From the NCBI RefSeq assembly GCF_002007115.1, contig NZ_MVAD01000001.1:2976001-3040000 (forward strand): DNA of 64,000 nt, written 5' to 3'. Below the pieces are notes generated by a model. The model searched no databases and was not told where the DNA came from. It saw only the letters and a program-made list of their open reading frames with translations. The position numbers were made by a program, and so were the translations under genes. The stretch is from Massilia sp. KIM. Its GTDB lineage: Bacteria; Pseudomonadota; Gammaproteobacteria; Burkholderiales; Burkholderiaceae_D. Numbering within the stretch: the first letter of the stretch is position 1; each line of letters opens with the position of its first letter. Positions 18,021-25,405 of the stretch are shown here, one piece after another.

Positions 18021-18787
18021 GCCCTGCCCAACCCACCGCCCTGATCGCCGACGACGAGGCGCCGATGCGCGACCAGCTGCGCATGCGCCTGCAAGAGGCC
18101 TGGCCCGAGCTGCGCATCGTGGCCGAAGCCGCCAACGGGATGGAAGCGGTGGCGCTGGCCGAGCAGCACCGGCCCGACATCGCCTTCCTCGACATCCGCA
18201 TGCCCGGCATGGGCGGGATCGAGGCCGCGCGCCAGCTCTACCCGCGCTGCCACATCGTGTTCGCCACCGCCTACGACCAGTACGCGGTGGACGCCTTCGA
18301 GCAGGGCGCGATCGACTATCTGCTCAAGCCGGTGACCCGGGAGCGCCTGGACACCACCCGCGAGCGCCTCGGCAAGCGCCTGGCGCGCGCCCCCCAGGAC
18401 ATCGGCGCCCAGCTGGCCCAGCTCGGACACCTGCTGCGCGACGGCGGCGCCCGGCGTCCCAACTACCTGCGCTGGATCCAGGCCCAGGTCGGCAGCAGCC
18501 TGCGCATGATCAGCACGCGCGAAGTGCTGTTCTTCCAGTCCGAGGACAAGTACACCCGGGTGCAGACCGCCACCACCGAACTCCTGATCCGCAAGACCCT
18601 CAAGGAACTGGCGGACGAGCTGGACCCGGACGAGTTCTGGCGCATCCACCGCTCGACCCTGGTGCGGGTGGACGTGATCGAAGAGGTCAGCCGCGACCTG
18701 CGCGGACGCCAGATGGTCAAGCTGCGCGGCTGGCCCGAGGCGCTGGAAGTGAGCCGCAACAACGCCCACCTGTTCCAGCAGATGTGA
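18017..18787 (+). CDS. LytTR-family response regulator
   Basis: This 256-aa regulator has a receiver domain (1 to about 118; acidic pocket IADDEAP, phospho-Asp in IAFLDIRMPGMGG, Thr and Lys in FATAYDQYAV and YLLKPV) and a C-terminal LytTR DNA-binding domain (about 150-256, with FFQSEDKYTRVQTATTELLI and FWRIHRSTLVRVD). ATG 18017 lies in the ATGA overlap with the kinase gene, so the pair is coupled. The same DNA supports a longer frame from within the kinase gene, which is not the real start. Targets are not evident nearby. Confidence 0.9.
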   Translation: MSPAQPTALIADDEAPMRDQLRMRLQEAWPELRIVAEAANGMEAVALAEQHRPDIAFLDIRMPGMGGIEAARQLYPRCHIVFATAYDQYAVDAFEQGAIDYLLKPVTRERLDTTRERLGKRLARAPQDIGAQLAQLGHLLRDGGARRPNYLRWIQAQVGSSLRMISTREVLFFQSEDKYTRVQTATTELLIRKTLKELADELDPDEFWRIHRSTLVRVDVIEEVSRDLRGRQMVKLRGWPEALEVSRNNAHLFQQM

Positions 18788-18794
18788 GGCTTGC

Positions 18795-19433
18795 CTAGCT
18801 GAACAGGCCTTCGTCGGAACCGTCGCCGTCGAAGAAGCCGCCCAGGCTGTCCTCGTTACCGTCCAGCAAGCCATCCCCGCCGAGCGACTGCTCGACCGAT
18901 CCCAGGCCGGCCTGTTCGGCCAGCGCGCTGCCCGACTGGTCGCCCAGCAGGCCGCCAGCGCCGTCCGACAGCAGGTGCTGGCTGGCGCCGTGGTCGTGGA
19001 AGAAGTTGTCCAGGCCGTGGAACAGGAAACTGCCGGCCGCCACGCCGGCCGCCGTCGCCGCCATCGTGCCCAGGAAACCCGAGCCACGGCCGTAGGAACC
19101 CGGCAGGGCGTGCTGGTAGGAGGGCTGGTGGTGCTGGTAGTGCTGGGGCGTCTGCTGGCGGCGGCCGTGGCCCCAGACATTCTCCAGGAAGCCGCCGCGG
19201 CTCGGCTGCTGCCGGCCCTGCAAGGCGCTTTCCAGCTCGGCGATGTGGGCGCGGGCGCTGTCGAGCGCCTGCTCCATCAGCAGGGCGCGCTGCACCAGCA
19301 GGTAGGCGGCATCGGGCTGCTGCTGCACCGCGCGCTGGATCAGGGCGTCGGCCTCGGGATCTTTCTGCACGCCGCGCGCCTGGACCAGCTGGCCGAGGAA
19401 GTCGTGCAGCATCCGTTCGTCTTGCGGGCTCAT
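18795..19433 (-). CDS. DUF2076 family protein
   Basis: A 212-aa protein beginning MSPQDERMLHDFLGQLVQARG, followed by a helical segment typical of DUF2076 (DPEADALIQRAVQQQPDAAYLL). A His/Gln-rich region lies around 90-110, a Gly/Ala hydrophobic segment around 115-140, and an acidic Gly/Asp/Ser tail closes it. ATG 19433 has GAGGAG eight bases upstream. The role of the family is not established. It is convergent with the LytTR regulator gene, 7 bp apart. Confidence 0.82.
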   Translation of the reverse strand: MSPQDERMLHDFLGQLVQARGVQKDPEADALIQRAVQQQPDAAYLLVQRALLMEQALDSARAHIAELESALQGRQQPSRGGFLENVWGHGRRQQTPQHYQHHQPSYQHALPGSYGRGSGFLGTMAATAAGVAAGSFLFHGLDNFFHDHGASQHLLSDGAGGLLGDQSGSALAEQAGLGSVEQSLGGDGLLDGNEDSLGGFFDGDGSDEGLFS

Positions 19434-19614
19434 GGAAATGCTCCTCATCATGGACGTCGATAAGAGAGCATGTTGTGCGCGCGGCGGGAATTTCAAGTTC
19501 GACAATCCGGTGCGCGCGCCGCACGCTTGCACCGACAGGTTATTGACTACGCGTTCCAGAACCTGCACACTAGGGTTATTGAACAAGCGTTTCATAACTA
19601 CGGAACTCGGCGCC

Positions 19615-19995
19615 ATGGCCAGGCCAAGGACATTCAACGAAGACGTCGTGCTCGACCGCGCAGCGGAGGTCTTCGGCCGCCTCGGCTATCACGCCTGCTC
19701 GATCGACGACCTGGTGGAAGCGACGGCGCTGCAGAGAGGCAGCCTGTACAAGGCCTTCGGTTCCAAACGCGGGCTGTTCGAGAAGATACTGGAGCGGGCG
19801 ATGGTCGGCGAATGGTTCCGCGATCCCGCCGTGCTCGATCTATTGATCACCGCCTTGCGCGAACTGGCGCCGGGCGATCCGCCGATCGCCGCCCTCTGCC
19901 GCAAGGCCTTGCACGCCTATGGAGGCGACGCCGCCACACTGATCGGCACGCGTCTCCTCGAACGCTTGCCCTTTAGCGAACCCAGCAAGGAGTAG
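19615..19995 (+). CDS. Short TetR/AcrR-family regulator
   Basis: The first ~55 residues are a TetR DNA-binding domain (MARPRTFNEDVVLDRAAEVF, then SIDDLVEATALQRGSLYKAFGSKRGLFEKIL). The rest is only about 70 residues, against the usual 130 or more, so the ligand domain is reduced: 126 aa in all versus about 190. The frame is clean to its stop and a gene starts two bases later, so this looks like a compact form rather than an obvious frameshift. ATG 19615 is chosen because it opens the HTH. Ligand and targets are unknown. Confidence 0.75.
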   Translation: MARPRTFNEDVVLDRAAEVFGRLGYHACSIDDLVEATALQRGSLYKAFGSKRGLFEKILERAMVGEWFRDPAVLDLLITALRELAPGDPPIAALCRKALHAYGGDAATLIGTRLLERLPFSEPSKE

Positions 19996-19997
19996 CC

Positions 19998-20357
19998 ATG
20001 CCGCGTATCGAATTGACCGACAAGGAACTGGTCGTCCGCCTGACGCCGTGGGAATCGATCTGGGCGCTGCGTGCCAGCTTCGGCGTGCCGCTGGCGCAGA
20101 TCCGCGGGGCGACCGAGGACAACGGCTTTCGCGGAAGTGCGCTGGGCCTGCGGATCCCGGGCACCCACGTGCCGGGCCTGATCACGGCCGGCACCTTCAT
20201 CAAGTCGGGCGACCGGCAGTTCGTCTACACCACGCGCAAGTCGCAGACCGTCGTCATCGAACTGGCCGGCAACAAGTGGGCCCGGCTGGTGATCGGCGTG
20301 CCGGACGCGCGCGCCGAAGCGGCGCGCATCAATGCCGCCGTCGCCCTGCACTCCTAG
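19998..20357 (+). CDS. Hypothetical protein, possible bacterial PH-like domain
   Basis: This 119-aa protein is beta-rich, with the pattern IELTDKELVVRLTPWESIWAL, then FGVPLAQIRGA, and IPGTHVPGLITAGTF, ending in a helix (DARAEAARINAAVAL). The alternation and the V-P-x-x-x-I element resemble bacterial PH-like domains, but I cannot confirm this. It starts two bases after the short TetR gene, so the two are co-transcribed and it may be the regulator's target or partner. Confidence 0.65.
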   Translation: MPRIELTDKELVVRLTPWESIWALRASFGVPLAQIRGATEDNGFRGSALGLRIPGTHVPGLITAGTFIKSGDRQFVYTTRKSQTVVIELAGNKWARLVIGVPDARAEAARINAAVALHS

Positions 20358-20443
20358 CGTGCGCGACAGGGCCCGCCGGGAGCTTGTGTCACACTAGCGC
20401 GTTCGCACACGTTCAGCCGATCGCCGCCACCTTGGAGAAACTG

Positions 20444-20860
20444 ATGAGCTCAACACTGATTCCCTGCCTGCGCTACCAGGACACGCAAGCCGCCATCGAC
20501 TGGCTCTGCCACTGTTTCGGATTCCAGCAAAAACTCATCGTTCCCGGCAGAAACGGAAAGATCATGCACGCCGAACTGACCCTGGGTGGCGGCATGGTGA
20601 TGCTCGGCACCCATGCCGACGACATCCTCGGCCAGGTGATCGCGTCGCCCGACCAGCTCGGCGGCCGGCAGTCGCAGACCACCTGGATCACGGTGGCGGA
20701 CGCCGACGACACCTATGCGCGGGTGGTCGACAAGGGCGCCGCCATCGTCCAGGAAATCGACGACGCGCCCTTCGGCGGACGGGTGTTCGCCTGCCGCGAC
20801 CTGGAAGGCCACGTGTGGCACGTCGGCACCTATGATCCCTGGGCTTCCGGTCCCGCCTGA
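20444..20860 (+). CDS. VOC (glyoxalase/bleomycin-resistance fold) protein
   Basis: A 138-aa single-domain VOC protein: LIPCLRYQDTQAAIDWLCHCFGF at the start and the second beta-alpha-beta-beta-beta unit ending FACRDLEGHVWHVGTYD. Possible metal ligands include His in KIMHAEL and the late Glu/His region, but this branch often lacks enzymatic proof. TTGGAG precedes ATG 20444. The substrate is unknown. Confidence 0.88.
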   Translation: MSSTLIPCLRYQDTQAAIDWLCHCFGFQQKLIVPGRNGKIMHAELTLGGGMVMLGTHADDILGQVIASPDQLGGRQSQTTWITVADADDTYARVVDKGAAIVQEIDDAPFGGRVFACRDLEGHVWHVGTYDPWASGPA

Positions 20861-20909
20861 GGCTTTGCTATGCTAGCGGCCTGACGTACACCAACCTAGG
20901 GAATACAAC

Positions 20910-21455
20910 ATGGTCTCGCTGCAGGAGCAGTTACTGAAAGCCGGCCTGGTCGACAAGAAGAAGGTCAAGCAGGTCAACCAGGACAAGAGCAAGCAAAAGA
21001 AGATCGAGCGCCGCACCGGCGTCGAGTCGGTCAACGAAGCGCGCGAAGCGGCGCTGGAAGCCCAGCGCAAGAACGCGGAACGCGCGCGCGAGCTGAACGC
21101 CCAGCGCGACGCCGCCGCGACCCAGAAGGCGATCATGGCGCAGATCGTGCAGATGGTGCAGCAGAACAAGCAGCCGAAGACGAAGAACGGCAAGGACGAC
21201 GTGCCCTACAACTTCACTTTCGGCACCAGGATCGAGCGTATCTACGTCTCGCCCCAGGTGCAAGAGCACCTGGTCGCGGGTCGTCTCGTCATCGTCGGCA
21301 TCAACGGTAGTTTTGAACTAGTGCCGCGCGTGATCGCCGAGAAGATCGCCGAGCGCGACGCCGCGCTGGTGGTGCAGGTCAAGAAGGCCAGCCAGGAAGT
21401 CGAGGAAGACGATCCCTACGCGGCCTACAAGATTCCCGACGACCTGATGTGGTAA
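20910..21455 (+). CDS. DUF2058 / YaiL-like nucleoprotein
   Basis: This 181-aa protein has a Lys-rich coiled N-terminus (LLKAGLVDKKKVKQVNQDKSK) and a conserved C-terminal region with YNFTFGTRIERIYVSPQVQEHL and IVGINGSFELVPRVIAEKI. This is the domain order of the DUF2058/YaiL family, suspected of RNA or polynucleotide association. The biochemical role is not settled. The last base of the stop codon is the first base of the next ATG (TAATG). Confidence 0.85.
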   Translation: MVSLQEQLLKAGLVDKKKVKQVNQDKSKQKKIERRTGVESVNEAREAALEAQRKNAERARELNAQRDAAATQKAIMAQIVQMVQQNKQPKTKNGKDDVPYNFTFGTRIERIYVSPQVQEHLVAGRLVIVGINGSFELVPRVIAEKIAERDAALVVQVKKASQEVEEDDPYAAYKIPDDLMW

Positions 21456-21913
21456 TGGCGGCGTCCCTCATCCGCCAGGCGGGACTTGGCGACCTGCCCC
21501 TGGTGGCGCCGCTGTTCGACGCCTACCGCCAGTTCTACGGCAAGCCGGCCGATCCCGCGCTGGCCGCATCCTTCCTGCGCGAACGGCTGGAGCGCGACGA
21601 GTCCACCATCTTCCTCGCCACCGACGCCGACGGCAGGGGCATCGGCTTCGTCCAGCTCTATCCGTCCTTCTCGTCGGTATCGGCGGGGCGCATCTACGTC
21701 CTCAACGACCTGTTCGTGGCGCCCGCCGCGCGCGGCGCCGCGGTCGGACGCGGCCTGCTGCAGGCCGCGGCGGACTTCGGCCGCCAGCGCGGGGCCTTGC
21801 GCCTGGTGCTGTCGACGGCCAAGACCAATACCAGGGCCCAGGCTTTGTACACGTCCGCCGGCTGGGTGCGCGACGAGGACTACTTCGAATACACGCTGGC
21901 CCTGCGAACCTGA
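21455..21913 (+). CDS. GNAT-family N-acetyltransferase
   Basis: A 152-aa acetyltransferase with the N-terminal fold region IRQAGLGDLPLVAPLFDAYRQFYG, strand 4 YVLNDLFVAPAARGAAVGRGLL (acetyl-CoA loop somewhat relaxed at RGAAVGRG) and the end STAKTNTRAQALYTSAGWV. ATG 21455 overlaps the DUF2058 stop by one base, which decides the start over a GTG at 21449. It is convergent with the SDR gene, 3 bp away. The substrate is unknown. Confidence 0.9.
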   Translation: MAASLIRQAGLGDLPLVAPLFDAYRQFYGKPADPALAASFLRERLERDESTIFLATDADGRGIGFVQLYPSFSSVSAGRIYVLNDLFVAPAARGAAVGRGLLQAAADFGRQRGALRLVLSTAKTNTRAQALYTSAGWVRDEDYFEYTLALRT

Positions 21914-21916
21914 CAC

Positions 21917-22672
21917 TCAGATCTGGAAGCCGCCGGCCACGTCCAGCACGCCGCCGGTGACGTAGCCAGCGTGGGGTCCGGCCAGGAAGCACACGATCTC
22001 GGCCACTTCTTCGAGCGTCGCGATGCGGCGAATGGCGTGCAGGTCCATGATGGCCGGAGGCAGCTCGGCGGCCACGGCGGCAGCCATGTCGGTCGGCATG
22101 ATGCCCGGCTGGACCACGTTCACCGTGATGTTGCGCGGACCGAGGTCGCGCGCCGCGCCCTTGGCGTAGCCGGCGATGGCGAACTTGGTGGCGGAATAAT
22201 CGGTCACGCCGGCGAAGGGGATGCGGGTGCCCAGGGCCGAGCCGATGAAGATGATGCGGCCGCCGTCGGTGATGCGCTGCGAGGCGGCACGGGTGGTCGC
22301 CACGACGCCCAGCACATTGGTTTTCCACTGGAGGTCCTGTCCCGCCACGTCGAGCTCGGGGTCGTCCACGCCCTTGCCCTGCACCGCGATGGCGGCGTTG
22401 TTGACCAGGATGTCCAGCTTGCCGAAGTGCTCCAGCACCGTATCGACCAGCCGGGGCGCGGCGGCCGGGTCGGCCTGGTCGCTCTTGACGGCGAGCGCGC
22501 GCACGCCGGTCTTCTTCAGTTCCTGGACCAGGGCCTCGGCCTTCTCGGCGGAGGCGACATAACTGATCGCCACGTCGGCGCCCTGCGCCGCCAGCGTGCG
22601 TGCGATGGCGGCGCCCAGGCCGCGCGAACCACCAGTTACCAGGGCAACCTTGCCCTTCAATGCATTCGACAT
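21917..22672 (-). CDS. SDR-family oxidoreductase
   Basis: A classical short-chain dehydrogenase, 251 aa, with the cofactor motif TGGSRGLGAAIA near residue 15, NNAA (ILVNNAAIAVQG), the catalytic Ser region (IIFIGSALGTR) and YSATKFAIAGYAKG with Tyr and Lys four apart. ATG 22672 has AAAGGGA upstream. It is divergent from a TetR gene across a region with two matching operators, so it is very likely the repressor's target. Together they resemble an inducible detoxification pair. The substrate is unknown. Confidence 0.93.
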   Translation of the reverse strand: MSNALKGKVALVTGGSRGLGAAIARTLAAQGADVAISYVASAEKAEALVQELKKTGVRALAVKSDQADPAAAPRLVDTVLEHFGKLDILVNNAAIAVQGKGVDDPELDVAGQDLQWKTNVLGVVATTRAASQRITDGGRIIFIGSALGTRIPFAGVTDYSATKFAIAGYAKGAARDLGPRNITVNVVQPGIMPTDMAAAVAAELPPAIMDLHAIRRIATLEEVAEIVCFLAGPHAGYVTGGVLDVAGGFQI

Positions 22673-22734
22673 GAAATCCCTTTCGATCGATGGCCGGCGC
22701 CAGGCCGGCCGGATGAGCACCGTGCTCTCTTTTT

Positions 22735-22810
22735 CGTAACGAGTGTTACGATAACGATCAGTATATAATCCGGCGAAGGCTTGTCAAGAGATTTCGTAAC
22801 GATTGTTATT
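22735..22810. promoter_or_regulatory. Divergent SDR/TetR promoters with two TetR-type operators
   Basis: Two near-identical dyads are present: CGTAAC-GAGT-GTTACG at 22735-22750 (perfect arms) and CGTAAC-GATT-GTTATT at 22795-22810. Between them lies a leftward promoter for the SDR gene, TTGACA (22782-22787, complement) with 16 bp to TATACT (22760-22765). A rightward promoter for the TetR gene uses the overlapping TTGTCA (22781-22786), 17 bp and TGTTAT (22804-22809). Each operator therefore covers one promoter's core or start region, which fits repression of both genes by the TetR protein. Binding is inferred. Confidence 0.7.
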
Positions 22811-22830
22811 TCATAGGACGGACTGATTCG

Positions 22831-23409
22831 ATGGGACGCCATCGCAAGATCGACATGGAAAAGGCGCTCGATTCGGTGCTCTGCGTGTTCTGGCGCAAGG
22901 GCTACGAAGGGGCGTCCTACGCCGATTTGACCGAGGCTGCGGGTGTGGAACGCCCTGCGCTCTACTCCGCCTTCGGGAACAAGGAATCGATGTTCGGCCT
23001 CGCGCTGGAGCGCTATTACGAGCGCTACATGGATTTCTATCCGGAGGCGCTGAAGCTGCCGACCTCGCGCGAGGTGGTGCGGGAGATCATGCTGCGCTCG
23101 ATCGCACTGAACACCAGCGAGCAGCGGGGCTGCCTGGGTATCAATGGCGTGCTGGCGGGGTCGGACGAGGCCGAGCCGGTGCGGCAGGCCCTGATCGAGA
23201 TGCGCGCCGGGGGCGAAATGCAACTCAGGGAGCGGCTCGAGCGGGCGAAGGCGGAAGGCGACCTGCCGGAATCGGCGCAGCCGGATGTGCTGGCCACCTA
23301 CATCCTGGCGGTGCTGCACGGGATGGCGGTGCAGGCCAAGGCGGGGTTCCCACCCCAGGTGCTGGAGGCGGTGGCCGAGCAGGTATTGGCGGCCTGGCCC
23401 GGCAAGTGA
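22831..23409 (+). CDS. TetR/AcrR-family transcriptional repressor
   Basis: The 192-aa regulator has its N-terminal HTH within about residues 1-55 (MGRHRKIDMEKALDSVLCVF, then SYADLTEAAGVERPALYSAF). A full-length ligand domain follows with the RGCLGINGVLAGS segment and helical C-terminus seen in the AefR-like branch. It probably represses itself and the divergent SDR gene through the paired CGTAAC dyads. A terminator hairpin follows the gene. Confidence 0.92.
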   Translation: MGRHRKIDMEKALDSVLCVFWRKGYEGASYADLTEAAGVERPALYSAFGNKESMFGLALERYYERYMDFYPEALKLPTSREVVREIMLRSIALNTSEQRGCLGINGVLAGSDEAEPVRQALIEMRAGGEMQLRERLERAKAEGDLPESAQPDVLATYILAVLHGMAVQAKAGFPPQVLEAVAEQVLAAWPGK

Positions 23410-23415
23410 AACTGT

Positions 23416-23443
23416 CCGGTCCCATGCGCGGGACCGGTTCTTT
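23416..23443 (+). terminator. Rho-independent terminator after the TetR gene
   Basis: Arms CCGGTCCC (23416-23423) and GGGACCGG (23430-23437) with a six-base loop are followed by TTCTTT. A second dyad, GGTAAGCC/GGCTTACC (23445-23467), overlaps the end of the convergent cdd gene. Confidence 0.75.
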
Positions 23444-23462
23444 CGGTAAGCCTGACTGCGGC

Positions 23463-23867
23463 TTACCGGCCTAGATCGCGGCCGCCAAAGGCGTTCGGCA
23501 ATTGCGCGGCCGCGGTGGTCTCGAACACCTCCCCTTCCAGGTTGCTGAGCACCACCGGCAGGGCGTTTCCGCCCAGTTCCAGGATCACCTGGCGGCAGGC
23601 GCCGCAGGGCGCGATCGGGCCTTCGGTCTGGCCGATCACCGCGAGCGCGGCGAAGTCGCCCGGCTTGTAGCCGCTGGCGATGGCGCTGAAGAAGGCGGTG
23701 CGCTCCGCGCAGTTGCACAGGCCATAGGACGCGTTCTCCACGTTACAGCCCCGGAAGATGCGCCCGTCCTTGCACTCCAGCGCCGCCCCGACCTTGAACT
23801 CCGAGTAGGGGGTATAGGCCATCTCGCGCGCCGCGCGCGCTTCCTCGATCAGTTTCGCGTACTTCAT
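23463..23867 (-). CDS. cdd: Cytidine deaminase
   Basis: This 134-aa homotetrameric-type cytidine/deoxycytidine deaminase shows the zinc motif CNVENASYGLCNCAERTAF, where a Cys and the catalytic Glu of AER sit, and PCGACRQVI with the remaining zinc Cys residues. It converts cytidine to uridine in the cytoplasm. It is the last gene of the leftward deo operon, 9 bp after deoA, and feeds the pyrimidine nucleoside phosphorylase. Confidence 0.95.
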   Translation of the reverse strand: MKYAKLIEEARAAREMAYTPYSEFKVGAALECKDGRIFRGCNVENASYGLCNCAERTAFFSAIASGYKPGDFAALAVIGQTEGPIAPCGACRQVILELGGNALPVVLSNLEGEVFETTAAAQLPNAFGGRDLGR

Positions 23868-23876
23868 GGCCTCCCC

Positions 23877-25199
23877 TTACGGACGGATGCTGCGGTAGAT
23901 CATCGGCTCGGCGGCTGGCTTGTCCGCCGCCAGCACGTAGGCCGCCTGCACCTGGCGCACCGCCTGTTCGGCGGCTTCGCGGGTGCGCGCATGGACCATG
24001 GCCAGCGGCTGCCCCAGGTCGAGCTTGTCGCCCAGTTCCACCAGCTTGGTGAGGCCGACCGCGAAGTCGATCGGGTCCTGTGGACGCACGCGCCCGCCGC
24101 CCAGGGCCACCACGGCCAGGCCCAGGCCACGGGTGTCGACGCGCGCGGCGTAACCCGCCTGCAGGGCCGGCACCGGCAGGATCACCGGCGCGCCGGCCAG
24201 GTGGGTATCCGGCTTGTCCATCAGGTCGGCCGGGCCGCCCAGCGCGGCGACCATGCGCGCGAAACGCTCGGCCGCTTCGCCCGAATCGAGGGCTGCCTGC
24301 AGGCGGGTGCGGGCCTCTTCATCCGATTTGGCGATGCCGGAGATGACCAGCATCTCGGCGCACAAGGCCATCGTCACCTCGTGCAGGCGCGCCGGGCGCG
24401 ACTTGCCGCTCAGGTAGTCGATGGCGACGCGCACCTCGACCGCGTTGCCGGCCGCGTGGCACAGCGACTCGTTCATCCCGGTCAGGATGGCCGAGGTGCG
24501 GGTGCCGGCGCCGTTGCCGACGTGGACGATGCTTTCGGCCAGCTCCACCGATTTCTCGTAGCTCGGCATGAAGGCGCCGCTGCCCACCTTGACGTCCATG
24601 ACCAGGGCGTCGAGGCCGGCGGCCAGCTTCTTGGACAGGATCGAGCCGGTGATCATGGCCACCGATTCCACGGTCGCCGTGGTGTCGCGGATGCTGTAGA
24701 AGCGCTTGTCGGCCGGCGCCAGCTGGGCGGTCTGGCCGATGATGGCGACGCCGACTTCCTTGACCACCTTGCGGAACAGTTCCGGATCGGGGACGGTGCA
24801 GTAGCCGGGGATGGAATCGAACTTGTCGAGGGTGCCGCCGGTGTGGCCCAGGCCGCGGCCCGAGATCATCGGGACGTAGCCGCCGCAGGCCGCGATCATC
24901 GGGCCGAGCATGAGCGAGACCACGTCGCCGACGCCGCCGGTGGAATGCTTGTCGACCACCGGGCCGGGCAAGTTCAGCGACTTCCATTCCATGACCTGGC
25001 CGGAATCGCGCATCGCCAGGGTGAAGGCGACGCGTTCGTCCATCGTCATGTCGTTGAAGTAGACGGCCATCGCCAGCGCGGCGATCTGGCCTTCGGTCAC
25101 GCTGCCGTCGGGAATGCCGCGCACGAAGAACTGGATCTCCTCGGCGCTCAGCGTGCCGCCGTCGCGCTTCTTACGGACGATTTCTTGGGGGAGGAACAT
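23877..25199 (-). CDS. deoA: Thymidine phosphorylase
   Basis: A 440-aa phosphorylase splitting thymidine and deoxyuridine into base and 2-deoxyribose-1-phosphate. The glycine-rich phosphate motif [19 protein letters not shown] and [14 protein letters not shown] are present, with Lys, Ser and Tyr/Arg substrate residues in the [23 protein letters not shown] region. Length and ends match DeoA. It is separated from the upstream ALDH gene by 206 bp that hold an inverted pair of hairpin repeats, so its expression may differ from that of the upstream operon genes. Confidence 0.95.
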   Translation of the reverse strand: MFLPQEIVRKKRDGGTLSAEEIQFFVRGIPDGSVTEGQIAALAMAVYFNDMTMDERVAFTLAMRDSGQVMEWKSLNLPGPVVDKHSTGGVGDVVSLMLGPMIAACGGYVPMISGRGLGHTGGTLDKFDSIPGYCTVPDPELFRKVVKEVGVAIIGQTAQLAPADKRFYSIRDTTATVESVAMITGSILSKKLAAGLDALVMDVKVGSGAFMPSYEKSVELAESIVHVGNGAGTRTSAILTGMNESLCHAAGNAVEVRVAIDYLSGKSRPARLHEVTMALCAEMLVISGIAKSDEEARTRLQAALDSGEAAERFARMVAALGGPADLMDKPDTHLAGAPVILPVPALQAGYAARVDTRGLGLAVVALGGGRVRPQDPIDFAVGLTKLVELGDKLDLGQPLAMVHARTREAAEQAVRQVQAAYVLAADKPAAEPMIYRSIRP

Positions 25200-25230
25200 G
25201 ATGCTTCCGTTTTCAGTGTTAGCTCTAAAA

Positions 25231-25335
25231 CGTCATTCCCGCGCAGGCGGGAATCCAAGTTTGCGTGCTGATCCGCTGCGTTTGATTGTGCGGCATTGCG
25301 TCGGACTTGGATTCCCGCCTTCGCGGGAATGACGT
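25231..25335. repeat. Dispersed hairpin repeat, cluster B (inverted pair inside the deo operon)
   Basis: A forward copy (25231-25261) and an inverted copy (25305-25335), both with stem ATTCCCGC/GCGGGAAT, with loops GCAG and GAAG, separated by 43 bp. They lie in the 206-bp gap between the ALDH stop and the deoA start on the same strand. Such elements can protect upstream mRNA from 3' decay, so they may set the relative amounts of ALDH/deoC and deoA/cdd message. That effect is inferred. Confidence 0.9.
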
Positions 25336-25405
25336 TGGTTTAGGTTGTTGGCGATTCCGGTACGGTGGCGCTCCGGGCTATGGGGCGATCCCGTACGCAG
25401 GCGTA

